This document shows positions 33,293-42,261 of a stretch of DNA of 64,000 nucleotides, one piece after another; positions within the stretch are counted from its first letter, which is position 1; each line of letters starts with the position of its first letter. The notes under the pieces were generated by a model that saw only the letters and a list, made by a program, of their open reading frames with translations, ran no database searches and had not been told where the DNA came from. The stretch spans positions 62,001-126,000 of the forward strand of contig NZ_OZ244657.1 in the NCBI RefSeq assembly GCF_965218685.1. Reading direction: 5' to 3'. The position numbers were made by a program, and so were the translations under genes. The DNA is from Thalassobius sp965218685. GTDB lineage: Bacteria > Pseudomonadota > Alphaproteobacteria > Rhodobacterales > Rhodobacteraceae.

Positions 33293-34015
33293 TCAACCGT
33301 CCTGCTTGACCGGAAAGCGCGTGGCCAAGTCATGGGCCACCGCGATGGCATAGCCCCGGTTGTCCGGACCGGCGCAGCCAAAACGGGTGCAAAAGGCGTT
33401 ATAGACATGAATCGGGGCCATATCGTTATCGGGCATGACATAGCCAAAGGTCTTTAGCGATTTGCCGATTTCCAGGATGGCCAGCGCGTCCCACCCCTCT
33501 TGTCCGGCGTAATCAGCACGCTGGATGTCGGGCCAGACGGACAGGCCCTGCAGTGCCAACCGCCGCCAGTCAAAGCGCGCACCCGGGTCCTGCTTGCGGT
33601 CCGGGGCCATGTCCGAATGGCCGATTACCCTTTCGGGCGGGATATTCCAGCGCTTCATGGTCCCGGTCAGCAAGCGTTCCAACGCGGCCATCTGCGGTTC
33701 AGGAAAAGGGCAATCGCCCCGGTTTGCCAGCTCGATCCCGATCGAGCGCGAGTTCACATCCGAAACCCCACCCCATTTACCGGCTCCCGCGTGCCAGGCG
33801 CGCTTGTCCTCGTCCACAAGCTGCCAGATCTGGCCGCTTTCAGAGATCAGGTAATGGGCGGAAACTTCGACCTCGGGATCGCAAAGACGCTCCAGCGCCG
33901 CCTTGGCCGTGTCCATCGCCGTGTAGTGCAAAACAACCATGTCCGGGGTCGCGCCCTCGCGCCGTTCACCGAAACTGGGGGACGGGCAGGACAGGATTTC
34001 AGCCGGAGCACTCAC
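33293..34015 (-). CDS. AmpD-like N-acetylmuramoyl-L-alanine amidase
   Basis: 240 residues. Amidase_2 domain (about 15-160) with Zn-ligand candidates His30 in VVLHYTAM, His in VIGHSDMAPDRKQDPG and the Asp of DPG, plus VSAHYLIS and WHAGAG. The C-terminal 80 residues are unlike classic AmpD and may bind peptidoglycan. No signal peptide, so a cytoplasmic cell-wall-recycling enzyme acting on anhydro-muropeptides is likely; AmiD-type is an alternative. Next to an Excalibur lipoprotein on the same strand (6 bp gap). Confidence 0.87.
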   Translation of the reverse strand: MSAPAEILSCPSPSFGERREGATPDMVVLHYTAMDTAKAALERLCDPEVEVSAHYLISESGQIWQLVDEDKRAWHAGAGKWGGVSDVNSRSIGIELANRGDCPFPEPQMAALERLLTGTMKRWNIPPERVIGHSDMAPDRKQDPGARFDWRRLALQGLSVWPDIQRADYAGQEGWDALAILEIGKSLKTFGYVMPDNDMAPIHVYNAFCTRFGCAGPDNRGYAIAVAHDLATRFPVKQDG

Positions 34016-34021
34016 GCGCGA

Positions 34022-34795
34022 TTAGCCCCCAGAGGCCTTGCGGAACGGGCGCGGATCCCAGCTGCAGGCATAACCGTCCCCATCAGGGTCCAGGCCCCGG
34101 CGGTCACGTTTGGGCCCGCCACGTTTCAGGAAATCGGTTTGCGCCAGATCAGGCGAGGCATACGCCGCGCAGTTACGCGCCGCCCGCGCATCGGTGTTCA
34201 AAGGCGAGCGTTTATACAGCTTGTTGCCCATCGGGTTGTCGGTTCTCAGCGCGTATTCCACGATATTGGGGCCACTGGCGCCGGTGCGGGTGGGCACGGC
34301 CGTGGGCTGCACGACCTCGTATTGCGCACGGTTCTGGGCCAGCCGTTCGGCATCGCTTTCGATGGACCGCTGTGCCGAAACGGTATTGAAGTCATTCTCC
34401 GAGGAAATACCAGGGTGGTTCATCTGTACGGGCGCGGGATTGGACGGGTTGGCGTCCACCGGCTTTTCGCCCGAGTTCAGAGCAGCGGCCGTAGCTGCTG
34501 CGATGCTTTCAGCCTCGGTTTCCGGTTGCCCCAAGGCACCTTCGCGCGTGGCCGAAAGCGGCTGGGTCCCGCTGGGCACAGTACCCGAGACACCGGTCCG
34601 GCTGGGCTCTAGCGATTCTTCTGAAACCGCCAGGGGCGCGGGCAGGACGTCGCCCGCCAACGCGGCCTCGCGCTGCGCCTGTTGGCGCTGGAAGTCCGAG
34701 TAGCTACCGAAACCAACACCTGCGCCGCTGTCAGGGATCGAGGGCTCGCACCCCGCCAAACCCATCAGGGCCACACCGCATAGTAGATACCGCAT
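34022..34795 (-). CDS. Lipoprotein with C-terminal Excalibur calcium-binding-like domain
   Basis: 257 residues. Signal peptide MRYLLCGVALMGLAGCEPS with lipobox LAGC. A long Ser/Ala/Pro/Glu-rich, low-complexity middle (about 25-180). The C-terminus (about 210-250) shows NCAAYASPDLAQTDF, then RRGLDPDGDGYACSWDP, the Excalibur pattern with DxDGDGxAC. The Excalibur domain is extracellular and thought to bind Ca2+. Start 34795 chosen for the signal peptide; the frame is open to 34840. Upstream of, and codirectional with, the amidase, so an envelope role is likely; specific function unknown. Confidence 0.82.
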   Translation of the reverse strand: MRYLLCGVALMGLAGCEPSIPDSGAGVGFGSYSDFQRQQAQREAALAGDVLPAPLAVSEESLEPSRTGVSGTVPSGTQPLSATREGALGQPETEAESIAAATAAALNSGEKPVDANPSNPAPVQMNHPGISSENDFNTVSAQRSIESDAERLAQNRAQYEVVQPTAVPTRTGASGPNIVEYALRTDNPMGNKLYKRSPLNTDARAARNCAAYASPDLAQTDFLKRGGPKRDRRGLDPDGDGYACSWDPRPFRKASGG

Positions 34796-34830
34796 CGAAA
34801 CCGTCCTGCCTTGGATCATTGGGCGAAGTT

Positions 34831-36318
34831 TTACCACCACTGTCCGGGTTTGGCTACAAATCCGGCTGCTTGCTCAAGGGCATAGGCGGTATTCAGCAAG
34901 TCGCCTTCTTCCCACGGACGCCCGATCAGCTGCAGACCCAGCGGCAAGCCCTGCTTGTCCAGCCCGGTGGGCACGCTGACGCCCGGCAGACCGGCCAGGT
35001 TCACCGTCACAGTGAACACGTCGTTCAGATACATTTTGACCGGATCGTCCTCGTTCATCTCTCCCAGACCAAAGGCCGAGGACGGCGTCGCGGGCGTCAG
35101 GATCGCATCCACACCGGCGGCAAAGACGTCATCAAAGTCTTTCTTGATCAGCGCACGAACGCGGCGGGCCCGGTTGTAATAGGCATCATAGAAACCAGCC
35201 GACAGAACGTAGGTGCCCACCATCACGCGGCGCTGCACCTCGTGACCGAAGCCCTCGGCGCGGGTTTTTTCATACATCTCGGTGATGCCGTCACCCGCAG
35301 CCAGCGTCGCGCGGTGGCCGTAGCGCACCCCGTCATAGCGCGCCAGGTTCGAGGAAGCCTCGGCCGGGGCAATCACATAGTAAGCGGGCAGCGCATATTT
35401 GGTGTGCGGCAGGCTGATATCGACGATCTCGGCGCCCGCGTCCTTCAGCATCGCAGTACCGTCATCCCACAGCTTCACGATCTCTTCAGGGGTGCCGTCC
35501 AGACGGTATTCCTTGGGGATACCGATTTTCTTGCCCTTGATATCGCCGGTCAGCATGGCCTCGAAATTCGGGACGGCCAGATCGGCGCTTGTGCTGTCCT
35601 TGGGGTCGTGGCCCGACATGGCCTCCAGCATGATCGCGGCGTCGCGCACGGATTTCGTCATCGGCCCGGCCTGATCCAGCGACGAGGCAAAGGCGACGAT
35701 GCCCCAACGCGAGCAACGGCCATAGGTGGGTTTGATCCCCACGGTGCCGGTGAAGGCACAGGGCTGACGGATCGAGCCGCCAGTGTCGGTGCCGGTCGCG
35801 GCCAGACACAGGTCAGCCGCCACAGCCGAGGCCGACCCACCCGACGAGCCACCGGGCGTCAGCGGGGTGTCATCATTGCCCCGGCGCCACGGGTTCACTG
35901 CATTGCCATAAACGCTGGTTTCGTTCGAGCTACCCATGGCGAACTCGTCCATGTTCAGCTTGCCCAGCATGACCGAGCCTGCATCGAACAGTTTGCTGGT
36001 CACGGTGGATTCGTATTCGGGCTTGAAGCCTTCCAGAATGCCGCTGGCGGCCTGGCTGAGCACACCCTTGGTGCAGAAAAGATCCTTGATGCCGACGGGC
36101 AAGCCGCACATGGCGGGCGCGTCACCGGCGGCCAGACGTTCGTCGGCGGCCTTGGCCTGCTCCAGCGCGATCTCGGGCGTTTTGTGCACAAAGGCGTTCA
36201 GCTCGCCCGCAGCCTCGATGGCGGCCAGGCAGGATTCGGTCAGCTCAACCGAGGTTACTTCCTTGGCGCGCAGTTTATCTCGGGCCTCGGCCAGGGTCAG
36301 TTTGTTCAGATCAGACAT
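34831..36318 (-). CDS. gatA: Asp-tRNA(Asn)/Glu-tRNA(Gln) amidotransferase subunit A
   Basis: 495 residues. Amidase-signature catalytic triad: Lys78 in VGIKDLF, cis-Ser about 158 and Ser about 182 within TPGGSSGGSAS and TDTGGSIRQP. Releases ammonia from glutamine for the GatCAB complex that makes Gln-tRNA(Gln) and/or Asn-tRNA(Asn). The ATG at 36318 overlaps the gatC stop (TAATG), giving coupled translation. gatB is not adjacent in this window. Confidence 0.96.
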   Translation of the reverse strand: MSDLNKLTLAEARDKLRAKEVTSVELTESCLAAIEAAGELNAFVHKTPEIALEQAKAADERLAAGDAPAMCGLPVGIKDLFCTKGVLSQAASGILEGFKPEYESTVTSKLFDAGSVMLGKLNMDEFAMGSSNETSVYGNAVNPWRRGNDDTPLTPGGSSGGSASAVAADLCLAATGTDTGGSIRQPCAFTGTVGIKPTYGRCSRWGIVAFASSLDQAGPMTKSVRDAAIMLEAMSGHDPKDSTSADLAVPNFEAMLTGDIKGKKIGIPKEYRLDGTPEEIVKLWDDGTAMLKDAGAEIVDISLPHTKYALPAYYVIAPAEASSNLARYDGVRYGHRATLAAGDGITEMYEKTRAEGFGHEVQRRVMVGTYVLSAGFYDAYYNRARRVRALIKKDFDDVFAAGVDAILTPATPSSAFGLGEMNEDDPVKMYLNDVFTVTVNLAGLPGVSVPTGLDKQGLPLGLQLIGRPWEEGDLLNTAYALEQAAGFVAKPGQWW

Positions 36319-36605
36319 TACTCAACCACCTTGGGAACTGCGAAAAAGCCTTCGCGCGCGTCGGGTGCGTTTTTCAGGATCTTGTCCTGATAATCGCCAT
36401 CGGTCACCACGTCTTCGCGGCGTTTCAGGCGCATCGGCGTGACCGAGGTCATCGGCTCTACGCCTTCCACATCCACCTCGTTGAGCTGTTCGATGAAGCC
36501 CAGGATGGTGTTGAATTCATTCGCCAGCGCGGGCAATGCGTCGTCTTCCACCTTGATGCGGGCCAGCTTGGCCACTTTCGCAGCGGTCTGCGTGTCGATC
36601 GACAT
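36318..36605 (-). CDS. gatC: Asp-tRNA(Asn)/Glu-tRNA(Gln) amidotransferase subunit C
   Basis: 95 residues. KVAKLARIKVEDDALP (about 10-25) and the GVEPMTSVTPMRLKRREDVVTDGD region (in two parts, about 48-71) are the GatC signatures; the C-terminal APDAREGFFAVPKVVE wraps GatA. Stabilises and chaperones GatA in GatCAB. GGAG upstream of ATG 36605. First gene of gatCA. Confidence 0.96.
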   Translation of the reverse strand: MSIDTQTAAKVAKLARIKVEDDALPALANEFNTILGFIEQLNEVDVEGVEPMTSVTPMRLKRREDVVTDGDYQDKILKNAPDAREGFFAVPKVVE

Positions 36606-36820
36606 CGGCAACTCTCCGTATTCCAGTCTTTGATGCGTTTAACGCCCTGCCCCGCGCTCCGCAAGCATCAGCGCCCCTGCCAAAGCCCTGTCCGGGTCAT
36701 TCGGGCGTCTTCTTGGCGAAAATTCCCCCCAAGGCATGCACGCCCCGTCAAATGCCCTGCTGGTCAAATTAACCCTGCATGCTAGGATTTCCCCCGAGGA
36801 ACCAAAAAGGAGGAGCGATC

Positions 36821-37513
36821 ATGAAAATCACCTGGCTGGGCCATGCGGGTTTCCGAATCGAGATTGAGGATCAGGTCCTGCTGATCGATCCATGGCTGAC
36901 TGGCAACCCACTGTTCCCCGAGGACAGCCGCGACACCGCCATCAAGGGTGCGACGGCGATCCTGCTGACCCATGGCCACGGCGACCACATCGGCGACACC
37001 CTTCCCATCGCCAAGAAACTGAACATCCCCGTGCTGGGGATCTATGACCTGATGAGCTTTTGGGAGGAAAAAGAAGGGATCCAAGTGGTCGGCTTCAACA
37101 AGGGTGGCACCGTCAAACAGGGTCAGGTTGCGATCACCATGGTGAACGCCGTGCACAGCTCGTCCATGCGCGGGCCAAACGCTCCGGTTTATTGCGGGGC
37201 CGAGGCAGGGTTCATGATCGCGGGCGAAGGGCACACGATCTATCTGACTGGTGACACGGACGTGATGTCGGACATGAAAATCTTCAACGACCTGCACAAA
37301 CCCGACATCGGCATTCTGTGCGCGGGCGGCCATTTCACCATGGATATGAGGCGCGCCTCTTATGCGGCGAAGACCTTCTTCAACTTCACCACGGTGATCC
37401 CCTGCCACTACCGCACCTTCCCGATCCTGGAACAATCGGCCGAGCTGATGAAGGAAGAGCTGCAAGGCGTCGACGTGATCGAGCCTCAGGTGATGGTGCC
37501 GATCGCGCTGTAA
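36821..37513 (+). CDS. UPF0173 metallo-beta-lactamase-fold hydrolase
   Basis: 230 residues. Metal-binding motif LLTHGHGDHIGD (about 48-59) with His and Asp ligands, plus GDTDVMSD and IPCHYRTFP for the remaining ligands. The opening MKITWLGHAGFRIE is typical of UPF0173 (YtkL-like) hydrolases of unknown substrate. Very strong AAAGGAGGAG site sets ATG 36821, not the upstream in-frame start at 36779. Single gene converging on tadA with 3 bp between the two. Confidence 0.9.
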   Translation: MKITWLGHAGFRIEIEDQVLLIDPWLTGNPLFPEDSRDTAIKGATAILLTHGHGDHIGDTLPIAKKLNIPVLGIYDLMSFWEEKEGIQVVGFNKGGTVKQGQVAITMVNAVHSSSMRGPNAPVYCGAEAGFMIAGEGHTIYLTGDTDVMSDMKIFNDLHKPDIGILCAGGHFTMDMRRASYAAKTFFNFTTVIPCHYRTFPILEQSAELMKEELQGVDVIEPQVMVPIAL

Positions 37514-37516
37514 GCA

Positions 37517-37966
37517 TCAGCGGCGCCCGGCAAAGAACTCTTTCAGCAGCGCCTCGGATTGGGGCGTTGCAATGCCATCATAAACCTCGGGGACATGATG
37601 GCACTGCGGGTGGCTGAAAATGCGCGGGCCTTGGGCCACGCCGCCGCTTTTGGGGTCAGCCGCCCCGTAATACACCCGTGCGATCCGCGCCACTGAAAGG
37701 GCCGTGGCGCACATCGGGCATGGCTCCAGCGTGACATACAGATCATACCCCGGCAGACGTTCTGACCCCAGGGCGGCGCATCCCTCTCGGATCACCAGAA
37801 CCTCGGCATGGGCAGTGGGATCGTTCAGCTCGCGCGTGCGGTTGCCAGCCCGCGCCACGACCTCGCCTTCGGGGGACACCAGCACAGCGCCCACCGGCAC
37901 CTCGCCGCGGTCTGCGGCGGCACGCGCCTCCTCCAGCGCTTGATCCATGTAGCTGCGAAACACCAT
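37517..37966 (-). CDS. tadA: tRNA-specific adenosine deaminase
   Basis: 149 residues. Zinc and catalytic motifs H53-A-E55 and P82-C83-P-M-C86 are intact; the Glu55 proton shuttle is present. Makes inosine-34 in tRNA-Arg(ACG), essential in most bacteria. The N-terminus FRSYMDQALEEARAAADRG matches TadA. Divergent from the rluB-type gene (86 bp spacer), a common pairing of two RNA-modification genes. Confidence 0.94.
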   Translation of the reverse strand: MVFRSYMDQALEEARAAADRGEVPVGAVLVSPEGEVVARAGNRTRELNDPTAHAEVLVIREGCAALGSERLPGYDLYVTLEPCPMCATALSVARIARVYYGAADPKSGGVAQGPRIFSHPQCHHVPEVYDGIATPQSEALLKEFFAGRR

Positions 37967-38052
37967 TCCCTGTCTTTGCCCGTCATTGAACGCTTTCGCA
38001 ATGGGGGGAAATGGTATACCTGACGGGCTTGCCCCAGTTTCGGAACCGATCC

Positions 38053-39030
38053 ATGACCAATTCCACGCCCCCCAACACGCCCGAAGGCGACCGTATTGCC
38101 AAGGTCATCGCCCGTGCGGGCCGCGCCAGCCGCCGCGAAGCCGAGCGCCTGATCGAGCAGGGCCGCGTCACCGTCAACGGCAAGACAATCGACAGCCCGG
38201 CGCTGAACGTGACGGCCTCGGACCGGATCACCGTGGACGGGCAACCTCTGGCCGAGGCGGAACCCGCGCGGCTGTGGATGTATCACAAACCCAGGGGCCT
38301 GGTGACCACCAACAGCGACGAACAGGGCCGCGAGACGATCTTTGACGCCCTGCCCAAGGAATTGCCGCGTGTGATGACCGTCGGGCGGTTGGATTTGAAC
38401 TCCGAAGGGCTGCTGTTGTTGACAAATGACGGCGAGCTGAAGCGCAAGCTGGAACTGCCCAGCACCGGCTGGCTGCGCAAATACCGCGTCCGCGTGAATG
38501 GCCGCGTCTCCGAGGAGATGCTGGAACCCTTGCGCAAGGGCCTGACCCACGAGGGTGTCAAATACCTGCCGATGGAGATTACTCTGGACCGCCAGCAGGG
38601 CGCCAATGCCTGGCTGACCGTCGGCCTGCGTGAGGGCAAGAACCGCGAGATCCGCCGCACGATGGAGGCCGTGGGCCTGTCTGTGAACCGTCTGATCCGC
38701 GTGTCCTATGGGCCGTTCCAGCTGGGACAGCTGAAACAGGGCGAGGTCGAGGAAATCCGCCGCAAAGTGCTGCGTGACCAATTAGGTATGCCAGCCGAGG
38801 ACGACACCGGCGAAGCGCGCAAAGCCGTCGGCAAGAAATTCGTACGCCGCAAGAAACGGACAGGTGATTTTGGCGGTCCGGGTCAACCTGGCCGGCCGCA
38901 ACCGGCCGGCGATAAACGTGGCCCGGCACCCAAGGGCAAACCCCGCGCGGCAGATCCCGGCGCCCGTCTGGGAGACCGCAACAGCCGCAGCGGCAAACCC
39001 CCAAGGGGTCGGCCGACCAAACGTAAGTGA
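38053..39030 (+). CDS. RluB/RsuA-family rRNA pseudouridine synthase
   Basis: 325 residues. S4 RNA-binding domain (about 11-70, RIAKVIARAGRASRREAERL), catalytic Asp114 in GRLDLNSEGLLLLTNDG and GKNREIRRTMEA. A long basic Arg/Lys/Gly/Pro-rich tail (about 265-325) is typical of RluB proteins and binds RNA. Likely modifies 23S rRNA (E. coli U2605 equivalent). ATG 38053 is favoured; an in-frame ATG at 38011 is closer to tadA. It may lead the operon that follows, as the 75-bp gap has no clear terminator. Confidence 0.9.
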   Translation: MTNSTPPNTPEGDRIAKVIARAGRASRREAERLIEQGRVTVNGKTIDSPALNVTASDRITVDGQPLAEAEPARLWMYHKPRGLVTTNSDEQGRETIFDALPKELPRVMTVGRLDLNSEGLLLLTNDGELKRKLELPSTGWLRKYRVRVNGRVSEEMLEPLRKGLTHEGVKYLPMEITLDRQQGANAWLTVGLREGKNREIRRTMEAVGLSVNRLIRVSYGPFQLGQLKQGEVEEIRRKVLRDQLGMPAEDDTGEARKAVGKKFVRRKKRTGDFGGPGQPGRPQPAGDKRGPAPKGKPRAADPGARLGDRNSRSGKPPRGRPTKRK

Positions 39031-39105
39031 CGCCCCTGACTTAATCTTCCCCCTAGTATCGCCCCGCGCGATCTCCTACGTTTCAAAACAGGTAAAGCGT
39101 GGGGA

Positions 39106-39192
39106 ATGATGTCTGATACTGGTCTGCAAAAGCTGGCATTTGTGCTGCTTGTCATATTGATCCTCTACGTCTCGATCGCAGGAGGCGTCTGA
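39106..39192 (+). CDS. 28-residue membrane microprotein upstream of xpaC-like gene
   Basis: Short frame MMSDTGLQKLAFVLL..., 28 codons plus stop, with an uninterrupted hydrophobic helix (about residues 10-23) and a short Gly-rich end (SIAGGV). GTGGGGA lies just before the tandem ATGs at 39106 and 39109. Its stop codon (39190-39192) is one base from the GTG of the next gene, and its last codons carry the GGAGG that serves as ribosome site for that gene, so the two are arranged for coupled translation. No homologue is recognised by eye; it could be a real small membrane subunit or a leader peptide. Confidence 0.6.
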   Translation: MMSDTGLQKLAFVLLVILILYVSIAGGV

Positions 39193-39193
39193 G

Positions 39194-40072
39194 GTGGCCC
39201 AGAAATACGGTGGAAAATACAGCCCCCAGGGAGACACGGCCGCGCCTCGGGGTGGGTCGTTCCGGGCTGCGCGCCGCACGCGTGCGGGCGGGCGCGTGAA
39301 CCTGCTGTTTCTTGCCCCGCTACCGCTGATCTGGTCCGCCTTCGGCAATGGCCCAGCGGCGCTGGTGCTGAACTTGGTTGCGCTTGGTGTGCTGCTGCTG
39401 GCTGCCTGGCTGACCCGCGAGGGACTGCTGGCACAAGAGGCATACGAGGCCCGCACCGTGGCCCGCCGCCCTGCCTTTCCGCGCAAGATCACGGGGTCAC
39501 TGCTGACCGGGCTGGGCCTGGGCGTTGCAGGCTATGCCGCGACCAGCGGGCTGGTTGAACCGCTGGTCTACCTGGTGATCGGCGCCGTGCTGCATTTCCT
39601 GTCCTTCGGCCCCGATCCAATGAAAAACAAGGGGATGGAGGGCGTTGACACCTTCCAGACCGACCGCGTGGCCCGCGCCGTGGACGAAGCCGAGGCACAT
39701 TTGACCGCCATGACCGACGCGATGAAACGCGCAGGCGACCGGCAGATGATCACCCGGCTGGAGCAATTCCAGACCACCGCCCGCGACCTGTTCCGCACCG
39801 TTGAAAACGACCCGCGCGACCTGACCGCGGCCCGCAAATACCTGTCTGTCTATCTGATGGGCGCCCGCGACGCGACGATCAAGTTCGCAGACATCTATGC
39901 CCGCACCGGCGATTCTCAGGCGCGCACTGACTATGCCGCCCTGCTGGATGATCTTGAGCAGAACTTCGCCGCCCGGACAGAAAAACTGTTGCTGGACGAC
40001 CGCAGCGATCTGAATATCGAGATCGAGGTGCTGCGCGACCGGCTGAAACGCGAAGGCCTGACCTCGCATTAA
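39194..40072 (+). CDS. XpaC-like 5-bromo-4-chloroindolyl-phosphate-hydrolysis family protein
   Basis: 292 residues with a GTG start at 39194 set by GGAGG 8 nt upstream. Basic N-terminus (1-32), two pairs of hydrophobic helices (about 34-75 and 95-135), then a cytoplasmic helical XpaC domain (about 150-292: VARAVDEAEAHLTAMTDAMKR in part, ITRLEQFQTTARDLFRTVEN in part, YLSVYLMGARDATIKFADIY). In Bacillus xpaC lies beside the telA homologue yaaN, as here. The phosphatase name is historical; the biochemical function is unknown. First large gene of a six- to eight-gene run. Confidence 0.82.
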   Translation: MAQKYGGKYSPQGDTAAPRGGSFRAARRTRAGGRVNLLFLAPLPLIWSAFGNGPAALVLNLVALGVLLLAAWLTREGLLAQEAYEARTVARRPAFPRKITGSLLTGLGLGVAGYAATSGLVEPLVYLVIGAVLHFLSFGPDPMKNKGMEGVDTFQTDRVARAVDEAEAHLTAMTDAMKRAGDRQMITRLEQFQTTARDLFRTVENDPRDLTAARKYLSVYLMGARDATIKFADIYARTGDSQARTDYAALLDDLEQNFAARTEKLLLDDRSDLNIEIEVLRDRLKREGLTSH

Positions 40073-40099
40073 CGATTACACGGAGTGAAAGGGAACATC

Positions 40100-41299
40100 A
40101 TGTCCGGAACGATTCAGCAAAAAGCCAAGGAAACCCTGGCCCTGGTCGAAGAGGTGAACGCCGTCGTCCTGCCCGAACCCACCGGCGCCGACGATGTGAT
40201 CGCGCTGAAGCAGGCTGAACCTGCCACATCCGAGGAAATCCGCGCCCGTATGTCCGAACTGGACATGTCTGACACCGGCTCGATCGTGCATTTCGGTTCG
40301 GCCGCGCAAGCCGAATTGCAGGAAATCAGCCAGGCGATGCTGACGGATGTACGCAACAAGGACGTCGGCCCCGCCGGCGACAGCCTGCGCAACATCGTCA
40401 CCACGATCCGCGGCTTTTCCGTCAGCGAACTGGACGTGCGCCGCGAGCGCAGCTGGTGGGAAAAACTGATCGGTCGCGCTGCGCCTTTTGCAAAGTTCAC
40501 TGCCCAGTTCGAAAACGTTCAGGGTCAGATCGACAAGATCACCGACGACCTGCTGAAACACGAGCACACGCTGCTGAAAGACATCAAGTCGCTGGACCTG
40601 CTGTACCAGAAAACCCTGGCCTTCTATGACGAACTGGCGCTGTATATCGCCGCCGGCGAAGCCAAGCTGGACGAGCTGGACAGCACCGACATCCCCGCGA
40701 AAGAGGCCGAGGTTCAGGCCGCCCCCGAGGCCGAGCAGGTGATGAAGGCCCAGGAATTGCGCGATCTGCGCGCCGCCCGTGACGATCTGGAACGCCGGGT
40801 GCATGACCTGAAACTGACCCGCCAGGTGACCATGCAGTCGCTGCCCTCGATCCGGCTGGTGCAGGAAAACGACAAGTCGCTGGTGACCAAGATCAACTCG
40901 ACCCTCGTGAACACCGTGCCGCTGTGGGAAACCCAGCTGGCGCAGGCCGTCACCATTCAACGCTCCGCCGAGGCAGCCGCCGCCGTGCGCGACGCCAATG
41001 ATCTGACCAACGAGCTGCTGACCGCCAACGCTGCCAACCTGCGCGAAAGCAACAAGATGATCCGTCAGGAAATGGAGCGCGGCGTCTTTGACATCGAGGC
41101 CGTCAAACAGGCCAATGCCGACCTGATCGCAACGATCAACGAAAGCCTTCAGATCGCCGACGAAGGCAAGGTCAAGCGCGCCGCTGCCGAAGAGGACCTG
41201 AAGAAAATGGAGGCCGAGCTGCGCGACACGCTGGCCGCTGCCAAGGCCCGCCGCGATGGTGTGGGCGACACCGCCGGCACCGCAGTCCCCGAGGCATAA
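40100..41299 (+). CDS. TelA/KlaA-like toxic-anion-resistance family protein
   Basis: 399 residues, almost wholly alpha-helical and acidic. Family features: SFSVSELDVRRERSWWEKLIG-type segment (about 115-135, here FSVSELDVRRERSWWEKL), FENVQGQIDKITDDLLKHEHTLLKDI (in parts, about 137-162), and a C-terminal helix NESLQIADEGKVKRAAAEEDL. TelA is named for tellurite resistance and is tied by genomics to Ter and phage-shock-like membrane stress systems; the mechanism is unknown. No membrane helix, so cytoplasmic, probably recruited to the XpaC-like membrane partner. GGAG and AAGGGAAC precede ATG 40100. Confidence 0.88.
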   Translation: MSGTIQQKAKETLALVEEVNAVVLPEPTGADDVIALKQAEPATSEEIRARMSELDMSDTGSIVHFGSAAQAELQEISQAMLTDVRNKDVGPAGDSLRNIVTTIRGFSVSELDVRRERSWWEKLIGRAAPFAKFTAQFENVQGQIDKITDDLLKHEHTLLKDIKSLDLLYQKTLAFYDELALYIAAGEAKLDELDSTDIPAKEAEVQAAPEAEQVMKAQELRDLRAARDDLERRVHDLKLTRQVTMQSLPSIRLVQENDKSLVTKINSTLVNTVPLWETQLAQAVTIQRSAEAAAAVRDANDLTNELLTANAANLRESNKMIRQEMERGVFDIEAVKQANADLIATINESLQIADEGKVKRAAAEEDLKKMEAELRDTLAAAKARRDGVGDTAGTAVPEA

Positions 41300-41305
41300 T
41301 CACGC

Positions 41306-42244
41306 GTGAAACTGTCCGGTATCATAAAAGGCATCGCCGTGGGGCTTACTCTGAGCCTTGCGGGCTGCATTGATGCCCCCGCCCCCCGATCCCCCGGCGC
41401 AGGGACGGATTCGGCCCAACCTTCGGCGCAAAGCCGGGCGCTGAAGACATACTATGCCCGTCTGCAGGCCGATCTGTTGGCTCAGGGGCTGCTGCGCTCT
41501 GGTGGGGGCGGGCCGGACACGCCCTTTACGGCCGATCTTCTGGCCCGCAACTTCGAGGCGATCGCCTTTTTCGATGAATACGAACGCGGCGCTGGCCTGC
41601 GGGCGTCACGCGCCGGCGCCGGGGTGCTGCGCCGCTGGAAAGAGCCGGTGCGTGTGGCCGTGCAATTCGGCCCTGATGTTCCGGCCGCGCAGCAAAGTCA
41701 GGACTTGGCGACCATCTCGAACTATGTTGCGCGCTTGCAGCGGGTCACCGGCCATCCAATGTCGATGCGCGGACGCGATGCCAATTTCCACGTGCTGATC
41801 ATGTCCGAGGACGACCGCGCCACCATGCTCGCGCGCGTCCGTCAGATCGTGCCCAATATCAACCCCGCCTCGATGCAGGTGATTCAGAATATTCCGCGCT
41901 CGATCCACTGCCTTGTCCTTGCATTCTCGGACATCCGGGTGGACCACAATTATGCCAAGGCAATCGCTATCATTCGGGCCGAACACCCTGATCTTCTGCG
42001 CAAATCCTGCGTCCACGAGGAGATCGCACAGGGGTTGGGCCTGGCCAATGACAGCCCGGCCGCGCGACCCTCGATTTTCAATGACGATGACGAGTTTGCC
42101 CTGCTGACAACGCATGACGAAATGCTGCTGAAAATTCTCTATGATCGGCGGCTCCATGCAGGTATCAGCGCCGAGGCAGCCCGTCCCATTATCCGCCAGA
42201 TCGCCCGCGAGCTGACAGGTGAAAAAGCTGGCGGATCCAGCTGA
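41306..42244 (+). CDS. DUF2927 lipoprotein
   Basis: 312 residues, GTG start 6 bp after telA. Signal peptide with lipobox LAGC (IAVGLTLSLAGC, about 10-21). Mature part DUF2927 (about 95-290): WKEPVRVAVQFG, ANFHVLIMSEDDRA and the conserved RKSCVHEEIAQGLGLANDS, whose His-Glu pair recalls metallopeptidase-like sites; activity is untested. Envelope-anchored component of this locus; DUF2927 proteins are common in Rhodobacterales but not characterised. Confidence 0.85.
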   Translation: MKLSGIIKGIAVGLTLSLAGCIDAPAPRSPGAGTDSAQPSAQSRALKTYYARLQADLLAQGLLRSGGGGPDTPFTADLLARNFEAIAFFDEYERGAGLRASRAGAGVLRRWKEPVRVAVQFGPDVPAAQQSQDLATISNYVARLQRVTGHPMSMRGRDANFHVLIMSEDDRATMLARVRQIVPNINPASMQVIQNIPRSIHCLVLAFSDIRVDHNYAKAIAIIRAEHPDLLRKSCVHEEIAQGLGLANDSPAARPSIFNDDDEFALLTTHDEMLLKILYDRRLHAGISAEAARPIIRQIARELTGEKAGGSS

Positions 42245-42261
42245 ACAAAGGAGGCCCGACC

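Noticed and set aside
34819..36390. Plus-strand open frame of about 520 codons
   Set aside because: Antisense to gatA/gatC, whose catalytic motifs are certain.
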